In this document: one piece after another, positions 34,812 to 43,782 of the stretch
Layout of the letters: each line of letters opens with the position of its first letter
Numbering within the stretch: the stretch's first letter is position 1
Assembly: GCF_029870955.1 (NCBI RefSeq)
Contig: NZ_PGFQ01000001.1
Span: 2,976,001 to 3,040,000 of the forward strand
Length of the DNA: 64,000 nt
Direction: 5' to 3'
DNA from: Sulfitobacter faviae
GTDB taxonomy: Bacteria; Pseudomonadota; Alphaproteobacteria; Rhodobacterales; Rhodobacteraceae
The notes under the pieces: model-generated
What the model was told of the DNA's origin: nothing
Databases searched by the model: none
What the model saw: the letters and a program-made list of their open reading frames with translations, nothing else
Position numbers and translations under genes: made by a program

Positions 34812-35480
34812 TCAGGCGGTTTGCAAAGCACCGGTCAATGCGCGGAAGAGCGCCGCCCCATCCGTATTGCCATGCGCCGCTTCCGCCGCCCGCTCAGGAT
34901 GCGGCATCATGCCCAGCACCCGGCGGTTTTCCGACAGGATGCCCGCGATATCATCGCGCGCGCCATTGGGGTTCTCGGCATAGCTGAAGGCCACGCGATC
35001 TTCGCCGCGCAGTTTCGCAATCGTCTCGTCATCCGCGAAATAGTTGCCGTCGTGGTGGGCGATCGGAATGTCGATGGCCTGACCGGCGGTGTAGCCGCTG
35101 GTGTAATCGCTCGCCGTAGTCGCAACCTTCAGACCAACGGTTTTGCATATGTATTTCAATCCCGCGTTCCGCAGCAACGCGCCCGGCAGCAGGCCGGTTT
35201 CGGTCAACACCTGAAAACCGTTGCAGATGCCCAGCACATAGCCGCCCCGTTCCGCATGGGCGGCCACTGTGCGGCAGATCGGCGAATTCGCGGCGATGGC
35301 CCCGCAGCGCAGGTAATCGCCATAGGAGAACCCGCCGGGAATGCCTACAATATCAACGCCTTGCGGCAGTTCGCTGTCCTTATGCCAGACCATGGAGACC
35401 TTGGCGCCCGCGGCTTTGAAAGCCACGGCAAGGTCGCGGTCGCAATTGGACCCGGGAAAGACAACCACCGCTGCGTGCAT
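34812..35480 (-). CDS. purQ: Phosphoribosylformylglycinamidine synthase, glutaminase subunit
   Basis: Glutamine amidotransferase subunit of FGAM synthase in purine synthesis. Class I triad: Cys in [12 protein letters not shown], His and Glu in [10 protein letters not shown]. The protein is 222 residues from the ATG at 35480 ([16 protein letters not shown]); the open extension upstream to 35537 overlaps purS and is rejected. The ATG overlaps the purS stop by one base (TGATG). The presence of purS and separate purQ shows the three-subunit type of enzyme; purL is outside the window. Confidence 0.96.
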   Translation of the reverse strand: MHAAVVVFPGSNCDRDLAVAFKAAGAKVSMVWHKDSELPQGVDIVGIPGGFSYGDYLRCGAIAANSPICRTVAAHAERGGYVLGICNGFQVLTETGLLPGALLRNAGLKYICKTVGLKVATTASDYTSGYTAGQAIDIPIAHHDGNYFADDETIAKLRGEDRVAFSYAENPNGARDDIAGILSENRRVLGMMPHPERAAEAAHGNTDGAALFRALTGALQTA

Positions 35481-35710
35481 CAGGCCAGCTCCACCGAATA
35501 GGATTCGATCACCGTATTGGCCAAGAGCTTTTCGCACATGGCGTTTACATCGGCCTCGGAGGTGCCTTCGGCGAGGTCAAGTTCGATCACCTTGCCCTGA
35601 CGCACACCGTTCACCCCGTCAAAGCCCAAGGCTCCGAGCGCGTGGCGAACCGCTTCGCCCTGAGGGTCGAGCACCCCGTTCTTCAGCATCACATGCACCC
35701 GTGCTTTCAT
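35480..35710 (-). CDS. purS: Phosphoribosylformylglycinamidine synthase subunit PurS
   Basis: Small structural subunit (76 residues) that bridges PurL and PurQ for ammonia channelling. Typical start [18 protein letters not shown], centre [15 protein letters not shown] and end [13 protein letters not shown]. It sits between purC and purQ in one operon. Confidence 0.96.
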   Translation of the reverse strand: MKARVHVMLKNGVLDPQGEAVRHALGALGFDGVNGVRQGKVIELDLAEGTSEADVNAMCEKLLANTVIESYSVELA

Positions 35711-35758
35711 GGCGCGACACCCCTTTGTAATATCTGCAAATTAAACGGCGAAGCCGCG

Positions 35759-36520
35759 TTAATTGATCAGCGTCGGCTTGGTCACCGGCGCATTGTTCTT
35801 GGGCATGACGCCAAGGCGTTTGGCCACTTCGGTATAGGCATCGGTGAGCGAGCCCAGATCGCGGCGGAACACGTCTTTATCGAGCTTCTGACCCGTTTCG
35901 ATGTCCCACAGGCGACAGCTGTCAGGGCTTATCTCATCGGCGACGATCAGACGCTGGAAATCACCGTCGTAAACGCGGCCAATCTCGATCTTGAAGTCCA
36001 CCAGCTTGATGCCGACGGCCATCATCACGCCCGACATGAAGTCATTGACCCGCAGCGCAAGGCTCAGGATATCGTCCATGTCTTGCTGGCTGGCCCAGCC
36101 GAATGCGGCGATATGCTCTTCTGTCACCAGCGGATCGCCGAGCGAGTCGTCCTTGTAGCAATATTCGACAATCGGGCGCGGCAATTGCGTGCCCTCTTCG
36201 ATGCCAAGGCGCTTGGACATGGAACCGGCGGCGTAGTTGCGCACGATCACTTCCAGCGGAATGATCTCAACCTGCCGCACGAGCTGTTCGCGCATGTTCA
36301 GGCGTTTGATGAAATGCGTCGGCACGCCGATGCTGTTCAGGCCAGTCATAAAGAACTCGGACAGGCGGTTGTTCAACACGCCCTTGCCTTCGATCGTGGC
36401 TTTCTTCTCGGCGTTAAAGGCCGTGGCATCGTCTTTGAAATATTGAACGATCGTACCGGGCTCGGGACCTTCATAGAGGATCTTTGCCTTGCCTTCGTAG
36501 ATCTTGTTGCGCCGGGCCAT
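35759..36520 (-). CDS. purC: Phosphoribosylaminoimidazole-succinocarboxamide synthase
   Basis: SAICAR synthetase, joining aspartate to CAIR with ATP. The 253-residue protein begins [18 protein letters not shown] (ATG at 36520, following GGAAAGGA), and contains the signatures [19 protein letters not shown] and VDFKIEIGR. In-frame starts at 36535 and 36526 are poorer because they precede or overlap the ribosome binding site. First gene of the purC-purS-purQ run; a small hairpin (GCTTGC/GCAAGC) lies about 50 nt upstream. Confidence 0.96.
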   Translation of the reverse strand: MARRNKIYEGKAKILYEGPEPGTIVQYFKDDATAFNAEKKATIEGKGVLNNRLSEFFMTGLNSIGVPTHFIKRLNMREQLVRQVEIIPLEVIVRNYAAGSMSKRLGIEEGTQLPRPIVEYCYKDDSLGDPLVTEEHIAAFGWASQQDMDDILSLALRVNDFMSGVMMAVGIKLVDFKIEIGRVYDGDFQRLIVADEISPDSCRLWDIETGQKLDKDVFRRDLGSLTDAYTEVAKRLGVMPKNNAPVTKPTLIN

Positions 36521-36686
36521 GGGCATCCTTTCCAACAGGGGCCGGGAACATCCCCGCCGCTTGCGCTTCTCTTAGTGCAAGCACCCCGCTGCTGCAAGCA
36601 TGGCCCGCCACCTTTGCCCCACCACTTGCGAGAACGGGCAGGCGTTCGCATATCAAACGGGTAACAACAGCAATCGGAGACCCGCC

Positions 36687-37004
36687 ATGAGCAACTTTGA
36701 CGACCGCGCAAATGCCTTTGAAAGCAAGTTCGCCCACGACGCGGACATGCAATTCCGCGCCGAGGCGCGGCGCAACAAGCTTCTGGGCCTCTGGGCTGCT
36801 GAACTTTTGGGCAAATCCGGCAGCGATGCCGAGGACTATGCCAAAGAGGTCGTGAAATCCGATTTCGAAGAGGCGGGCGACGAAGACGTTTATCGCAAAG
36901 TCTCGGGCGATCTGGGCGACCGCGCGGATGAGGCGACGATCCGCAGCAAGATGCAAAGCCTAATGGCCGAGGCCAAGGCGCAGCTGCTGAGCGAGACAAG
37001 CTGA
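36687..37004 (+). CDS. Zeta-type inhibitor of F1-ATPase (DUF1476)
   Basis: A 105-residue soluble protein that in Paracoccus denitrificans binds F1-ATPase and blocks ATP hydrolysis while sparing synthesis. The N-terminal segment FESKFAHDADMQFRAEARR and the following helix NKLLGLWAAELLG match that family closely, as does the C-terminal four-helix part (DFEEAGDEDVYRKVSGDL). ATG at 36687 with a nearby GGAGA; the open frame from 36600 is too long. It is divergent from purC and not near the ATP synthase genes. Confidence 0.9.
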   Translation: MSNFDDRANAFESKFAHDADMQFRAEARRNKLLGLWAAELLGKSGSDAEDYAKEVVKSDFEEAGDEDVYRKVSGDLGDRADEATIRSKMQSLMAEAKAQLLSETS

Positions 37005-37008
37005 CACT

Positions 37009-37038
37009 CTGCGCCCCGGTCTCGGCATCGGGGCGCAG
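37009..37038 (+). terminator. Hairpin after the zeta gene, probable terminator
   Basis: CTGCGCCCCG and CGGGGCGCAG form a perfect 10-bp stem around a 10-nt loop, 5 nt after the zeta stop codon. There is no T run, so it may act as a weak terminator or an mRNA 3'-end stabiliser. Confidence 0.5.
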
Positions 37039-37052
37039 CCTCTCCGCCTGCC

Positions 37053-37078
37053 CTCATAATGAAGATGAATATTATGAG
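37053..37078 (+). promoter_or_regulatory. Perfect inverted repeat upstream of bmt, candidate operator
   Basis: CTCATAAT and ATTATGAG are exact inverted copies around a 10-nt spacer, in an AT-rich island 60 nt before the bmt ATG. Size and symmetry suit a dimeric repressor such as an ArsR-family protein. In other Proteobacteria the SAH-sensing repressor SahR is proposed to control methionine-cycle genes; its involvement here is a guess. Confidence 0.5.
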
Positions 37079-37138
37079 ATTGCCCCCAAGTGGCCAGCGT
37101 GACATCAGGCGAAATTCCCAGACCCAACAGGAGCCCCC

Positions 37139-38152
37139 ATGAGCAACGCATTCACCGATCTTCTCGCTGAAAAGGGCACATTGCTCGCCGATGGGGCCAC
37201 GGGCACCAATCTGTTCAACATGGGTCTGATGTCGGGCGATGCGCCCGAATTGTGGAACACCGACGAGCCTGCCAAGATCACCAAGCTCTACCGTTTCGCA
37301 GTGGATTCGGGCAGCGATCTCTTCCTGACCAATTCCTTCGGCGCCAATGCCGCCCGTCTCAAGCTGCACGACGCGCAGAACCGCGTGCATGAGCTGAGCC
37401 GCGTCTCTGCCGAACTGGCGCGCGAGGTGGCCGATACCGCCGAGCGTAAGGTGATCGTTGCAGGCTCCGTCGGCCCCACGGGTGAGATCATGGAGCCTGT
37501 GGGCACCCTGTCGCATTCCCTCGCCGTTGAGATGTTCCACGAGACCGCCGATGGGCTCAAGGCCGGCGGTGCCGATATCGGCTGGCTAGAGACGATCAGC
37601 GCTCCCGAAGAATACCGCGCCGCTGCTGAGGGGTTCCAGCTTGCCGGTCTGCCGTGGTGTGGCACGATGAGCTTTGACACCGCGGGCCGCACGATGATGG
37701 GGCTGACCTCCGAAGGGATGGTCGACTTGGTGCATGGGCTCGACAACATGCCGCTGGCCTATGGGGCCAACTGCGGCACCGGCGCCTCTGACCTGCTGCG
37801 CACCGTGCTTGGCTTTGCCGCGAAGAACGGCACGCTGCCGATCATCTCGAAAGGCAACGCAGGCATCCCGAAATACGTCGAAGGCCACATCCACTATGAC
37901 GGCACGCCCGAGTTGATGGCACGCTACGCGGTGATGGCCCGCAACGCAGGCGCAAGCATCATCGGCGGCTGCTGCGGCACCCTGCCTGAGCATCTGGTCG
38001 CCATGCGCGAGGCGCTCGACAGCACCGAAAAAGGCCCGGCCCCCACGCTGGAGCAGATCCGCGAAGAGATCGGTGATTTCTCTTCCGAAAGCGATGGCAC
38101 CGATGGCCAAGGCCCGACGCGCGCGCCGCGCCGCGGGCGTCGCCGGGGCTGA
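37139..38152 (+). CDS. bmt: Homocysteine S-methyltransferase (Bmt; possible split MetH component)
   Basis: Zinc-dependent methyltransferase of 337 residues that methylates homocysteine to methionine. Zinc ligands: Cys in YGANCGTGASDLL and the pair in GGCCGTLPEHL. The N-terminal LLADGATGTNLFNMG is common to BHMT and the first domain of MetH. The C-terminus ends in a basic tail (RAPRRGRRRG). It is usually annotated as betaine-homocysteine methyltransferase, but the corrinoid-protein gene 1.3 kb downstream makes a subunit of a split B12-dependent methionine synthase equally possible. Start follows AGGAG. Only 3 nt separate its stop from that of the convergent radical SAM gene. Confidence 0.87.
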   Translation: MSNAFTDLLAEKGTLLADGATGTNLFNMGLMSGDAPELWNTDEPAKITKLYRFAVDSGSDLFLTNSFGANAARLKLHDAQNRVHELSRVSAELAREVADTAERKVIVAGSVGPTGEIMEPVGTLSHSLAVEMFHETADGLKAGGADIGWLETISAPEEYRAAAEGFQLAGLPWCGTMSFDTAGRTMMGLTSEGMVDLVHGLDNMPLAYGANCGTGASDLLRTVLGFAAKNGTLPIISKGNAGIPKYVEGHIHYDGTPELMARYAVMARNAGASIIGGCCGTLPEHLVAMREALDSTEKGPAPTLEQIREEIGDFSSESDGTDGQGPTRAPRRGRRRG

Positions 38153-38155
38153 GGC

Positions 38156-39232
38156 TCAGAACAAGCTCAATTGATCGCCCTTTTCGGAGGGCGGTCGAAA
38201 CAGATCGCAGCGCAGCGGTACGCCAGAACGGGCCAACCCCAGACGCTTCACCGCCAGATCAAAGCGTTGCGCCACCATCTGCGCATATGGCCCCTCGCCC
38301 CGCATCCGCTTATGCCAGCCCGCGTCATATTCCTTGCCGCCATGCATATCGCGCAAGCGCGCCATGATCCGACCGGCCCGGTCGGGGTAATGGGTGGCGA
38401 GCCAGTCCTGCACCAGCGGCGACACCTCTCGCGGCAGGCGCAGCATGATCCAGCTTGCGTGCCGCGCGCCGGCCTCGCGCCCGGCGGTCAGGATCGCCTC
38501 CAACTCCGGGTCGGTCAGCGCCGGGATCATCGGCGATGCCATGATCCGCACCGGGATCCCTGCTTCCGACAGCTTTCGGATCACCTGCAACCGCCGCTGC
38601 GGCGCGGGCGCGCGCGGCTCCATCAAGCGGCTCAGCTTTGCGTCGAGCGTGGTCACCGAAATGCCGACCGCCGCCAATCCGCGCCCTGCCATGTCGCCCA
38701 AGATGTCGATGTCGCGTTCGATCAGGCTGCCCTTGGTGACAATCGCGACCGGGTGATTGAACGCGGCTAACACTTCGAGACATTCTCGCATGATGCCATG
38801 GGTCTTTTCGATCGGCTGATAGGGATCGGTGTTGGTGCCGATGGCGATGGGCGCGACCTGATAACGCTTCGACCGCAGTTCCCGCGCCAGAACGTCCGGC
38901 GCTTCGGGGCGGGCGATCAACTGCGTCTCGAAATCCAAGCCCGGCGACAGGCCGAGGTAGGCATGGCTGGGACGCGCGAAACAGTAGACGCAGCCGTGTT
39001 CGCAGCCGCGATAGGGGTTGATCGAGCGGTCAAAAGGCAAATCCGGCGAGCGGTTGTAGGTGATCACCCGGCGCGGCACTTCGATGCTGGTCTGGGTGCG
39101 CAGCACCGGAAGCACCTCGTCACGCGCCCAACCGTCATCTTCGGCGACGCGGGTATGACGCTCAAACCGGCCCGCATCATTGCTGCCTGCCGCGCGGCCA
39201 AGCACGCGGAATCGCTGGTCTTCCCTATCCAT
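38156..39232 (-). CDS. Radical SAM protein, PA0069/Rv2578c type
   Basis: A 358-residue member of an uncharacterised radical SAM family related to SplB. The [4Fe-4S] motif is CEHGCVYC within INPYRGCEHGCVYCFARPSHAYLGL; the TIM-barrel strand motifs AIGTNTDPYQPIEK and ISVTTLDAKLSRLMEPRAPA are the family's hallmarks. The substrate is unknown, though SplB-like enzymes repair DNA spore photoproduct and some relatives modify RNA or protein. It lies between bmt and the corrinoid gene on the opposite strand, with no evident functional link. Confidence 0.88.
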   Translation of the reverse strand: MDREDQRFRVLGRAAGSNDAGRFERHTRVAEDDGWARDEVLPVLRTQTSIEVPRRVITYNRSPDLPFDRSINPYRGCEHGCVYCFARPSHAYLGLSPGLDFETQLIARPEAPDVLARELRSKRYQVAPIAIGTNTDPYQPIEKTHGIMRECLEVLAAFNHPVAIVTKGSLIERDIDILGDMAGRGLAAVGISVTTLDAKLSRLMEPRAPAPQRRLQVIRKLSEAGIPVRIMASPMIPALTDPELEAILTAGREAGARHASWIMLRLPREVSPLVQDWLATHYPDRAGRIMARLRDMHGGKEYDAGWHKRMRGEGPYAQMVAQRFDLAVKRLGLARSGVPLRCDLFRPPSEKGDQLSLF

Positions 39233-39433
39233 GAAAGAAGGTTAGAACATTGCGCGAACATCAGCAAGTAACCTCGTGCAAACCCTTGTCCTTACACCGC
39301 AAAAAGCAGTAGTTTGCCCCCAAGGCGTCGCGCAAGGCGCGGCCGATGTCGCAAACCGCGACCCCGGCGCTAACATTCCGTGAGACAAGGGCTCAAGTGT
39401 CATGCACCTGCACGCCCAGCAGAAGGAAACACC

Positions 39434-40132
39434 ATGTCGGAAGAAGACGATATCATCCTGGCCGAGTTGGACGACGAAGAACTGGTCCAGCAGATGTTCG
39501 ATGACCTGTATGACGGTCTCAAGGAAGAGATCGAAGAAGGGGTGCAAATCCTGCTCGACCGCGGCTGGGAACCCTATGAGATCCTGACCAAGGCGCTTGT
39601 CGGCGGCATGACCATTGTCGGGGCCGATTTCCGCGATGGGATCCTCTTTGTGCCCGAGGTGCTGCTGGCCGCCAATGCGATGAAGGGCGGCATGGCCATC
39701 CTCAAGCCGCTGCTTGCGGAAACTGGCGCGCCGCGCGTGGGCAAGATGGTGATCGGCACCGTCAAAGGCGACATTCACGACATCGGCAAGAACCTCGTCG
39801 GCATGATGATGGAAGGCGCGGGTTTCGAGGTTGTCGATCTGGGGATCAACAACGCGGTCGAAGCCTATCTCGAAGCGCTCGAAGCGGAAAAGGCCGATAT
39901 CCTTGGCATGTCCGCCCTGCTGACCACGACCATGCCCTATATGAAAGTGGTGATTGACACGCTGGTCGAACAGGGCAAGCGCGACGACTATATCGTGTTG
40001 GTCGGTGGCGCGCCCCTGAACGAGGAATTCGGCAAGGCCATCGGGGCCGATGCCTATTGCCGGGATGCCGCCGTGGCGGTGGAAACCGCGAAAGACTGGA
40101 TGGGCCGTCGACATAATTCGGCCAACGCCTGA
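39434..40132 (+). CDS. Corrinoid (B12-binding) methyltransferase protein
   Basis: A 232-residue cobalamin carrier with the two-domain MetH/MtbC layout: a helical cap (residues ~15-90) and a Rossmann B12-binding domain with GDIHDIGKNLVGMMMEGAG (lower-ligand His in DxHxxG), MSALLTTTMPYM and VLVGGAPLNEEFGKAIGADAY (GG motif). ATG at 39434 follows AGAAGGAAA. It most likely shuttles a methyl group between a methyl-donor enzyme and Bmt. In Phaeobacter inhibens a multi-protein split methionine synthase with a separate B12-binding protein has been reported; this gene is a good candidate for the same part. Confidence 0.9.
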   Translation: MSEEDDIILAELDDEELVQQMFDDLYDGLKEEIEEGVQILLDRGWEPYEILTKALVGGMTIVGADFRDGILFVPEVLLAANAMKGGMAILKPLLAETGAPRVGKMVIGTVKGDIHDIGKNLVGMMMEGAGFEVVDLGINNAVEAYLEALEAEKADILGMSALLTTTMPYMKVVIDTLVEQGKRDDYIVLVGGAPLNEEFGKAIGADAYCRDAAVAVETAKDWMGRRHNSANA

Positions 40133-40187
40133 GCCTCTCGCCCCTGCCCGCTTGGCTTAACACGCGGTGACATGCGATGGTATCGGC

Positions 40188-40832
40188 ATGGATGACACAG
40201 TGCTGCCAGATGACCGGACCCTGACCCAAGACGGGCTCGCGCCCACCCGCGCGGGCCGTATCTTGCTGATCGCCTGCGGGGCGCTGGCGCGTGAGATTTT
40301 GGATCTGAAAGCCGCCAATGGTTGGACCCATCTGGATCTGACCTGCCTGCCCGCGAAATATCACCTTTACCCGGAAAAGATTACCCAAGCGGTGCGTGAT
40401 ACGGTCGCCAAACACCGTGCGGATTACGACGATTTCTTTGTTGTCTACGCCGATTGCGGCACGGGCGGTGGGCTGGAACGCGCCTGCGCAGAACTCGGCG
40501 TGCAAATGGTCGCCGGGCCGCATTGCTACAGTTTTTTCCAAGGCAACGATAGCTTCGCCAAATCCGCCGAAGATGAGATCACCACCTTCTATCTCACCGA
40601 TTTTCTGGTCCGGCAGTTCGACGCTTTCATCATCAAACCCATGGGCCTCGACCGGCATCCCGAGCTGCGCGACATGTATTTCGGCAATTACGAGAAATTG
40701 GTCTATCAGGCGCAGACAGATGACCCGGCGCTGACCGAAAAGGCCCAAGACTGCGCCGCGCGGCTTGGCCTCGCGTTCGAGCGGCGATTCACGGGGTACG
40801 GGGATTTAAAGAGCGCGTTGCGCGCCCTCTGA
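40188..40832 (+). CDS. DUF1638 protein, corrinoid-associated
   Basis: A 214-residue soluble protein of unknown function, beginning MDDTVLPDDRTLTQDGLAPT. Conserved-looking sites are ILLIACGALAREIL, YADCGTGGGLERAC and AGPHCYSFFQGND; the Cys and His residues suggest metal or thiol chemistry. It follows the corrinoid gene after 55 nt. DUF1638 genes are often found beside corrinoid methyltransferase genes, so a role in corrinoid-dependent methyl transfer is inferred. The start is the ATG at 40188; an open extension to 40167 is possible. Confidence 0.82.
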   Translation: MDDTVLPDDRTLTQDGLAPTRAGRILLIACGALAREILDLKAANGWTHLDLTCLPAKYHLYPEKITQAVRDTVAKHRADYDDFFVVYADCGTGGGLERACAELGVQMVAGPHCYSFFQGNDSFAKSAEDEITTFYLTDFLVRQFDAFIIKPMGLDRHPELRDMYFGNYEKLVYQAQTDDPALTEKAQDCAARLGLAFERRFTGYGDLKSALRAL

Positions 40833-40835
40833 GCG

Positions 40836-41246
40836 TTAGGCTTCCTGCGCTGCCGTTTCGCGCACCCGCTCGATCATCGCGCGCAATCCGTTCGAGCGCT
40901 GTGCCGAGAGGTGGTCGTTCAACCCCAGCCGCGCCAGTTCCGCCTTGGCATCGACCCCGCCCACCTCACTAGGTGTCAAGCCGTTGTAAAGCTTGCGCAA
41001 AACCGCGATCAGCCCTGAGACGATCATCGCGTCGCTGGCACCGTCGAAATGCAGTTTCCCGCCCTCGAACTGTGCGTGCAGCCAGACCTGAGAGGCGCAG
41101 CCGTCGACCTTGGTCGCAGGGACGCGCAGCGGCTCGGGCAGCGGCTCCATCGCTTTGCCAAGGTCGATCACATGGCGATAACGGTCTTCCCAATCGTCCA
41201 AAAACTCGAAATCCTCGACCAGTTCTTCAAAGGCGGGCGTGGCCAT
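40836..41246 (-). CDS. sufE: SufE family sulfur-acceptor protein
   Basis: A 136-residue protein that takes persulfide sulfur from SufS for Fe-S cluster assembly. The acceptor cysteine is in KVDGCASQVWLHA. The N-terminus is MATPAFEELVEDFEFLDDWE (ATG at 41246); the longer frame to 41351 is rejected because this is where SufE homology starts. It is convergent with the DUF1638 gene (3-nt gap). No suf operon is near. Confidence 0.93.
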   Translation of the reverse strand: MATPAFEELVEDFEFLDDWEDRYRHVIDLGKAMEPLPEPLRVPATKVDGCASQVWLHAQFEGGKLHFDGASDAMIVSGLIAVLRKLYNGLTPSEVGGVDAKAELARLGLNDHLSAQRSNGLRAMIERVRETAAQEA

Positions 41247-41372
41247 CTGTGCACTCTCTTCGGGTGAATTCCATTGCCTGACAGGTAGGATGCCCATGGG
41301 CAAAGGTCCACCCCCTTCCCAAGGCTGGCGGGATGGGGTAGCACAAGGCAAGTAAACTTAACGGCGGTTCCC

Positions 41373-41891
41373 ATGCGCAAGACAATCCTCGCTCTTTTGG
41401 CTTCGACCCTTTTGGTATCCGCCTGCGGCACGGTCCGTGACAGTCGCATCAATCCGTTGAATTGGTTCGGCCCTGCCCGTTCGGTAGAGGCCGCCCCGGC
41501 GGAGAGCACGAACCCCCTGATCCCGCAGCGCAGCGGGCTGTTTGCGCGGCGCGCGGTTGAGGTCGATACCTATGAGGGGCGCCCCTTTGAGCAGATCACC
41601 GATTTGACCATCGAGCCGGTGCCGGGCGGTGCGATTCTGCGCGCCACGGGGCTGGCGGCACGCCAAGGCATCTACAAAGTGCGCCTGACCCCCGCGACGC
41701 CGGATGAGACGCCCGTCGACGGTGTTCTGACCTATCGTTTGGAAGGGGTCCGGCCCGACAAGGCCACCCCGCAAGGCAGCCGCCCCACCCGCGAAGTGAT
41801 TGCCGGGCGTCGCCTGACCGATCAGAAGCTGGCCGGGGTGCGTGAGATTCGCGTCGAAGGGCAGCTAAACGCGCTGGTCTCTCGCCGCTAA
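41373..41891 (+). CDS. Predicted lipoprotein of unknown function
   Basis: A 172-residue protein with a lipoprotein signal (MRKTILALLASTLLVSACG, lipobox VSAC), then INPLNWFGPARS and a beta-rich domain (GGAILRATGLAARQGIYKVRL). Probably anchored in the outer or inner membrane facing the periplasm. No characterised family recognised. It is followed by a strong terminator. Confidence 0.82.
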   Translation: MRKTILALLASTLLVSACGTVRDSRINPLNWFGPARSVEAAPAESTNPLIPQRSGLFARRAVEVDTYEGRPFEQITDLTIEPVPGGAILRATGLAARQGIYKVRLTPATPDETPVDGVLTYRLEGVRPDKATPQGSRPTREVIAGRRLTDQKLAGVREIRVEGQLNALVSRR

Positions 41892-41914
41892 GATGCCGCA
41901 TGCCCTCTATTGAG

Positions 41915-41945
41915 AAAGAGCCGCCCCTAATTGGGCGGCTCTTTT
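41915..41945. terminator. Bidirectional terminator between the lipoprotein gene and rnd
   Basis: AAAGAGCCGCCC and GGGCGGCTCTTT form a 12-bp stem around a 6-nt loop with T/A flanks on both strands, suiting the convergent genes. Confidence 0.9.
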
Positions 41946-41949
41946 CGTT

Positions 41950-43107
41950 TCAGACTTTGACGGCTTTCACGTCATTGCCATCAGCGGCCAAGGCGATCTT
42001 GCCCTCGCAGAGCAGCAGCGCATCGGCGCCAAAGACCTCATGCCGCCAGCCGCGCAGTGCCTGCACGTCACGCTCCCCCGCCGAGAGCATGTCGAGATCG
42101 CTGGCCGAGGCGATGAGCTTGGCCGCGACGCCCGCGCTTTCGGTCTTGGCCTTGAGCAGCACGCGCAGAAGATCGGCCAGCGCCGGGTTCACCTGCAACT
42201 TGTCGCGCTTGCGGTCGGGCTGGGGCATGTCGGCAGGCTTGCAGGCCACACCTGCGGCGACCGCTTTCAGGATGCCTTCGGCGATTTCGCCTTTGCGGGC
42301 CTCGCGCAGCAGCAGCCGGGCGCGGTTCAACTCTTCGCCATTCGAGGGCTTGAGGCTCGCCAATTCGACCAGCGCGTCATCCTTGAACACCCGGTTGCGC
42401 GGGATGTTTCGGTTGCGGGCGTAATCCTCACGGAAGGCCGCCAACTCACGGACAATCGCCAGAAACTTGGGCGAATTGGTCCGGGTCTTGACCCGTTTCC
42501 ACGCGTCCTGCGGTTGGGTGACATAGGTATCGGGGCTGAGCAGCGTCTCAAGCTCTTCGGCCACCCACCGCGCGCGTCCGGTCTGTTCAAGCTTGCGGGC
42601 CAGAAATTCGTAGATTTGGCGCAGATGGGTCACGTCGGCCAGCGCATAGGTCTTCTGCGCCTCGGTCAGCGGGCGGCGCGACCAATCGGTGAAACGCGAG
42701 GTTTTGTCGAGCGACTGATGCGCGATCTTGCGCACCAAAGTCTCATAACCCACCTGTTCCCCAAAGCCGCAGACCATCGCGGCGACCTGCGTGTCGAACA
42801 GCGGCTTGGGGAAGACTTTGGCATCGACATAGAAGATCTCAAGATCCTGCCGCGCGGCGTGGAAGACCTTGACCACCGAGGTGTCGCGGAACAGATCGTA
42901 CAGCGGTTCAAGCGAGATGCCATCGGCCAAAGGGTCGACCAACACGGCGTTGCTGTCATCGGTGCCGGGCATGGCAAGCTGAACAAGGCAGAGTTTGGAA
43001 TAATAGGTCCGCTCACGCAGGAATTCCGTGTCGACGGTCACGTAATCATGGCGCGCAGCCTCTTCACAGAATAGCGCGAGGTCGGCGGTCGTGGTGATGG
43101 TTTTCAT
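41950..43107 (-). CDS. rnd: Ribonuclease D
   Basis: 3'-5' exoribonuclease for tRNA and small RNA 3' processing. The 385-residue protein has the DEDD exonuclease domain at the N-terminus (VTVDTEFLRERTYY; HAARQDLEIF; YALADVTHLRQIY) and an HRDC domain around residues 210-290. ATG at 43107 (MKTITTTADLALFCEE) is chosen over the open frame to 43218, which lacks homology-like sequence. It lies 79 nt downstream of purN on the same strand. Confidence 0.95.
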   Translation of the reverse strand: MKTITTTADLALFCEEAARHDYVTVDTEFLRERTYYSKLCLVQLAMPGTDDSNAVLVDPLADGISLEPLYDLFRDTSVVKVFHAARQDLEIFYVDAKVFPKPLFDTQVAAMVCGFGEQVGYETLVRKIAHQSLDKTSRFTDWSRRPLTEAQKTYALADVTHLRQIYEFLARKLEQTGRARWVAEELETLLSPDTYVTQPQDAWKRVKTRTNSPKFLAIVRELAAFREDYARNRNIPRNRVFKDDALVELASLKPSNGEELNRARLLLREARKGEIAEGILKAVAAGVACKPADMPQPDRKRDKLQVNPALADLLRVLLKAKTESAGVAAKLIASASDLDMLSAGERDVQALRGWRHEVFGADALLLCEGKIALAADGNDVKAVKV

Positions 43108-43186
43108 ATATGCTCTTTGACATGTTGCACGCCCGGTCATCGGGCTTTGCCAAAGAGGTACATCACGCGGGCGGGTTTGACCAGCG

Positions 43187-43782
43187 TCAGCCCGTGAGCA
43201 AGACCGGCTCCCGCTCACCAGCGGCGAAACGGCGCAGCACGGCGGGGTAGAGGCGGTGTTCCTGTACCAAGACCCGTTCGGCCAAACTTTCGGCCGTGTC
43301 GCCGGGCAGAACGGGGATGCGCGCCTGACCGAGGATCGGACCGTCGTCGAGTGCGGCGGTCACCTCATGCACGGTGCAGCCATGTTCGGTATCGCCAGCC
43401 TCCAGCGCGCGGGCATGGGTGTGCAGGCCGCGGTATTTCGGCAATAGCGAGGGGTGGATGTTGATCATCCGCCCCGCCCAGGCATCGGTAAATCCTTCGG
43501 TCAATTTACGCATGAAACCGGCAAGGCAGATGATGTCGGGCGCATGGGCCTCAAGCGCAGCGCTAAGCGCCGCCTCAAAAGCCGGGCGGTCTTTGCCGAA
43601 GGGGCGGTGATCGACCACTTCGGTCGCGATCCCCTGCCCCTGTGCCCAAGCGATCCCCCCGCATCCGCGTTGTTGGACAGCACCAGACAGGGGCGGCCCG
43701 CATGGTCGCCGGTCATATCCTCGACCAGCGCCCGCATATTGGAGCCGGCGCCCGAGACGAAAATCGCAACCCGCTTGGTCAA
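43187..43782 (-). CDS. purN: Phosphoribosylglycinamide formyltransferase (one frameshift in the sequence)
   Basis: 10-formyl-THF-dependent GAR transformylase. N-terminal phosphate loop [15 protein letters not shown] and catalytic region [18 protein letters not shown] with the HxVTxxLDxG-type segment [16 protein letters not shown] are intact. The frame breaks in CCCCCC at 43655-43660; one extra base joins NNADAG to [15 protein letters not shown], giving 198 residues. The ATG overlaps the purM stop (ATGA). Confidence 0.94.

Noticed and set aside
37005-37138. SAM or SAH riboswitch in the bmt leader
   Set aside because: I found a hairpin and an operator-like inverted repeat but no match to the SAM-II, SAM/SAH or SAH riboswitch cores I know.
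39233-39433. Cobalamin riboswitch before the corrinoid-protein gene
   Set aside because: No B12-box-like conserved sequence is present in the 200-nt leader.
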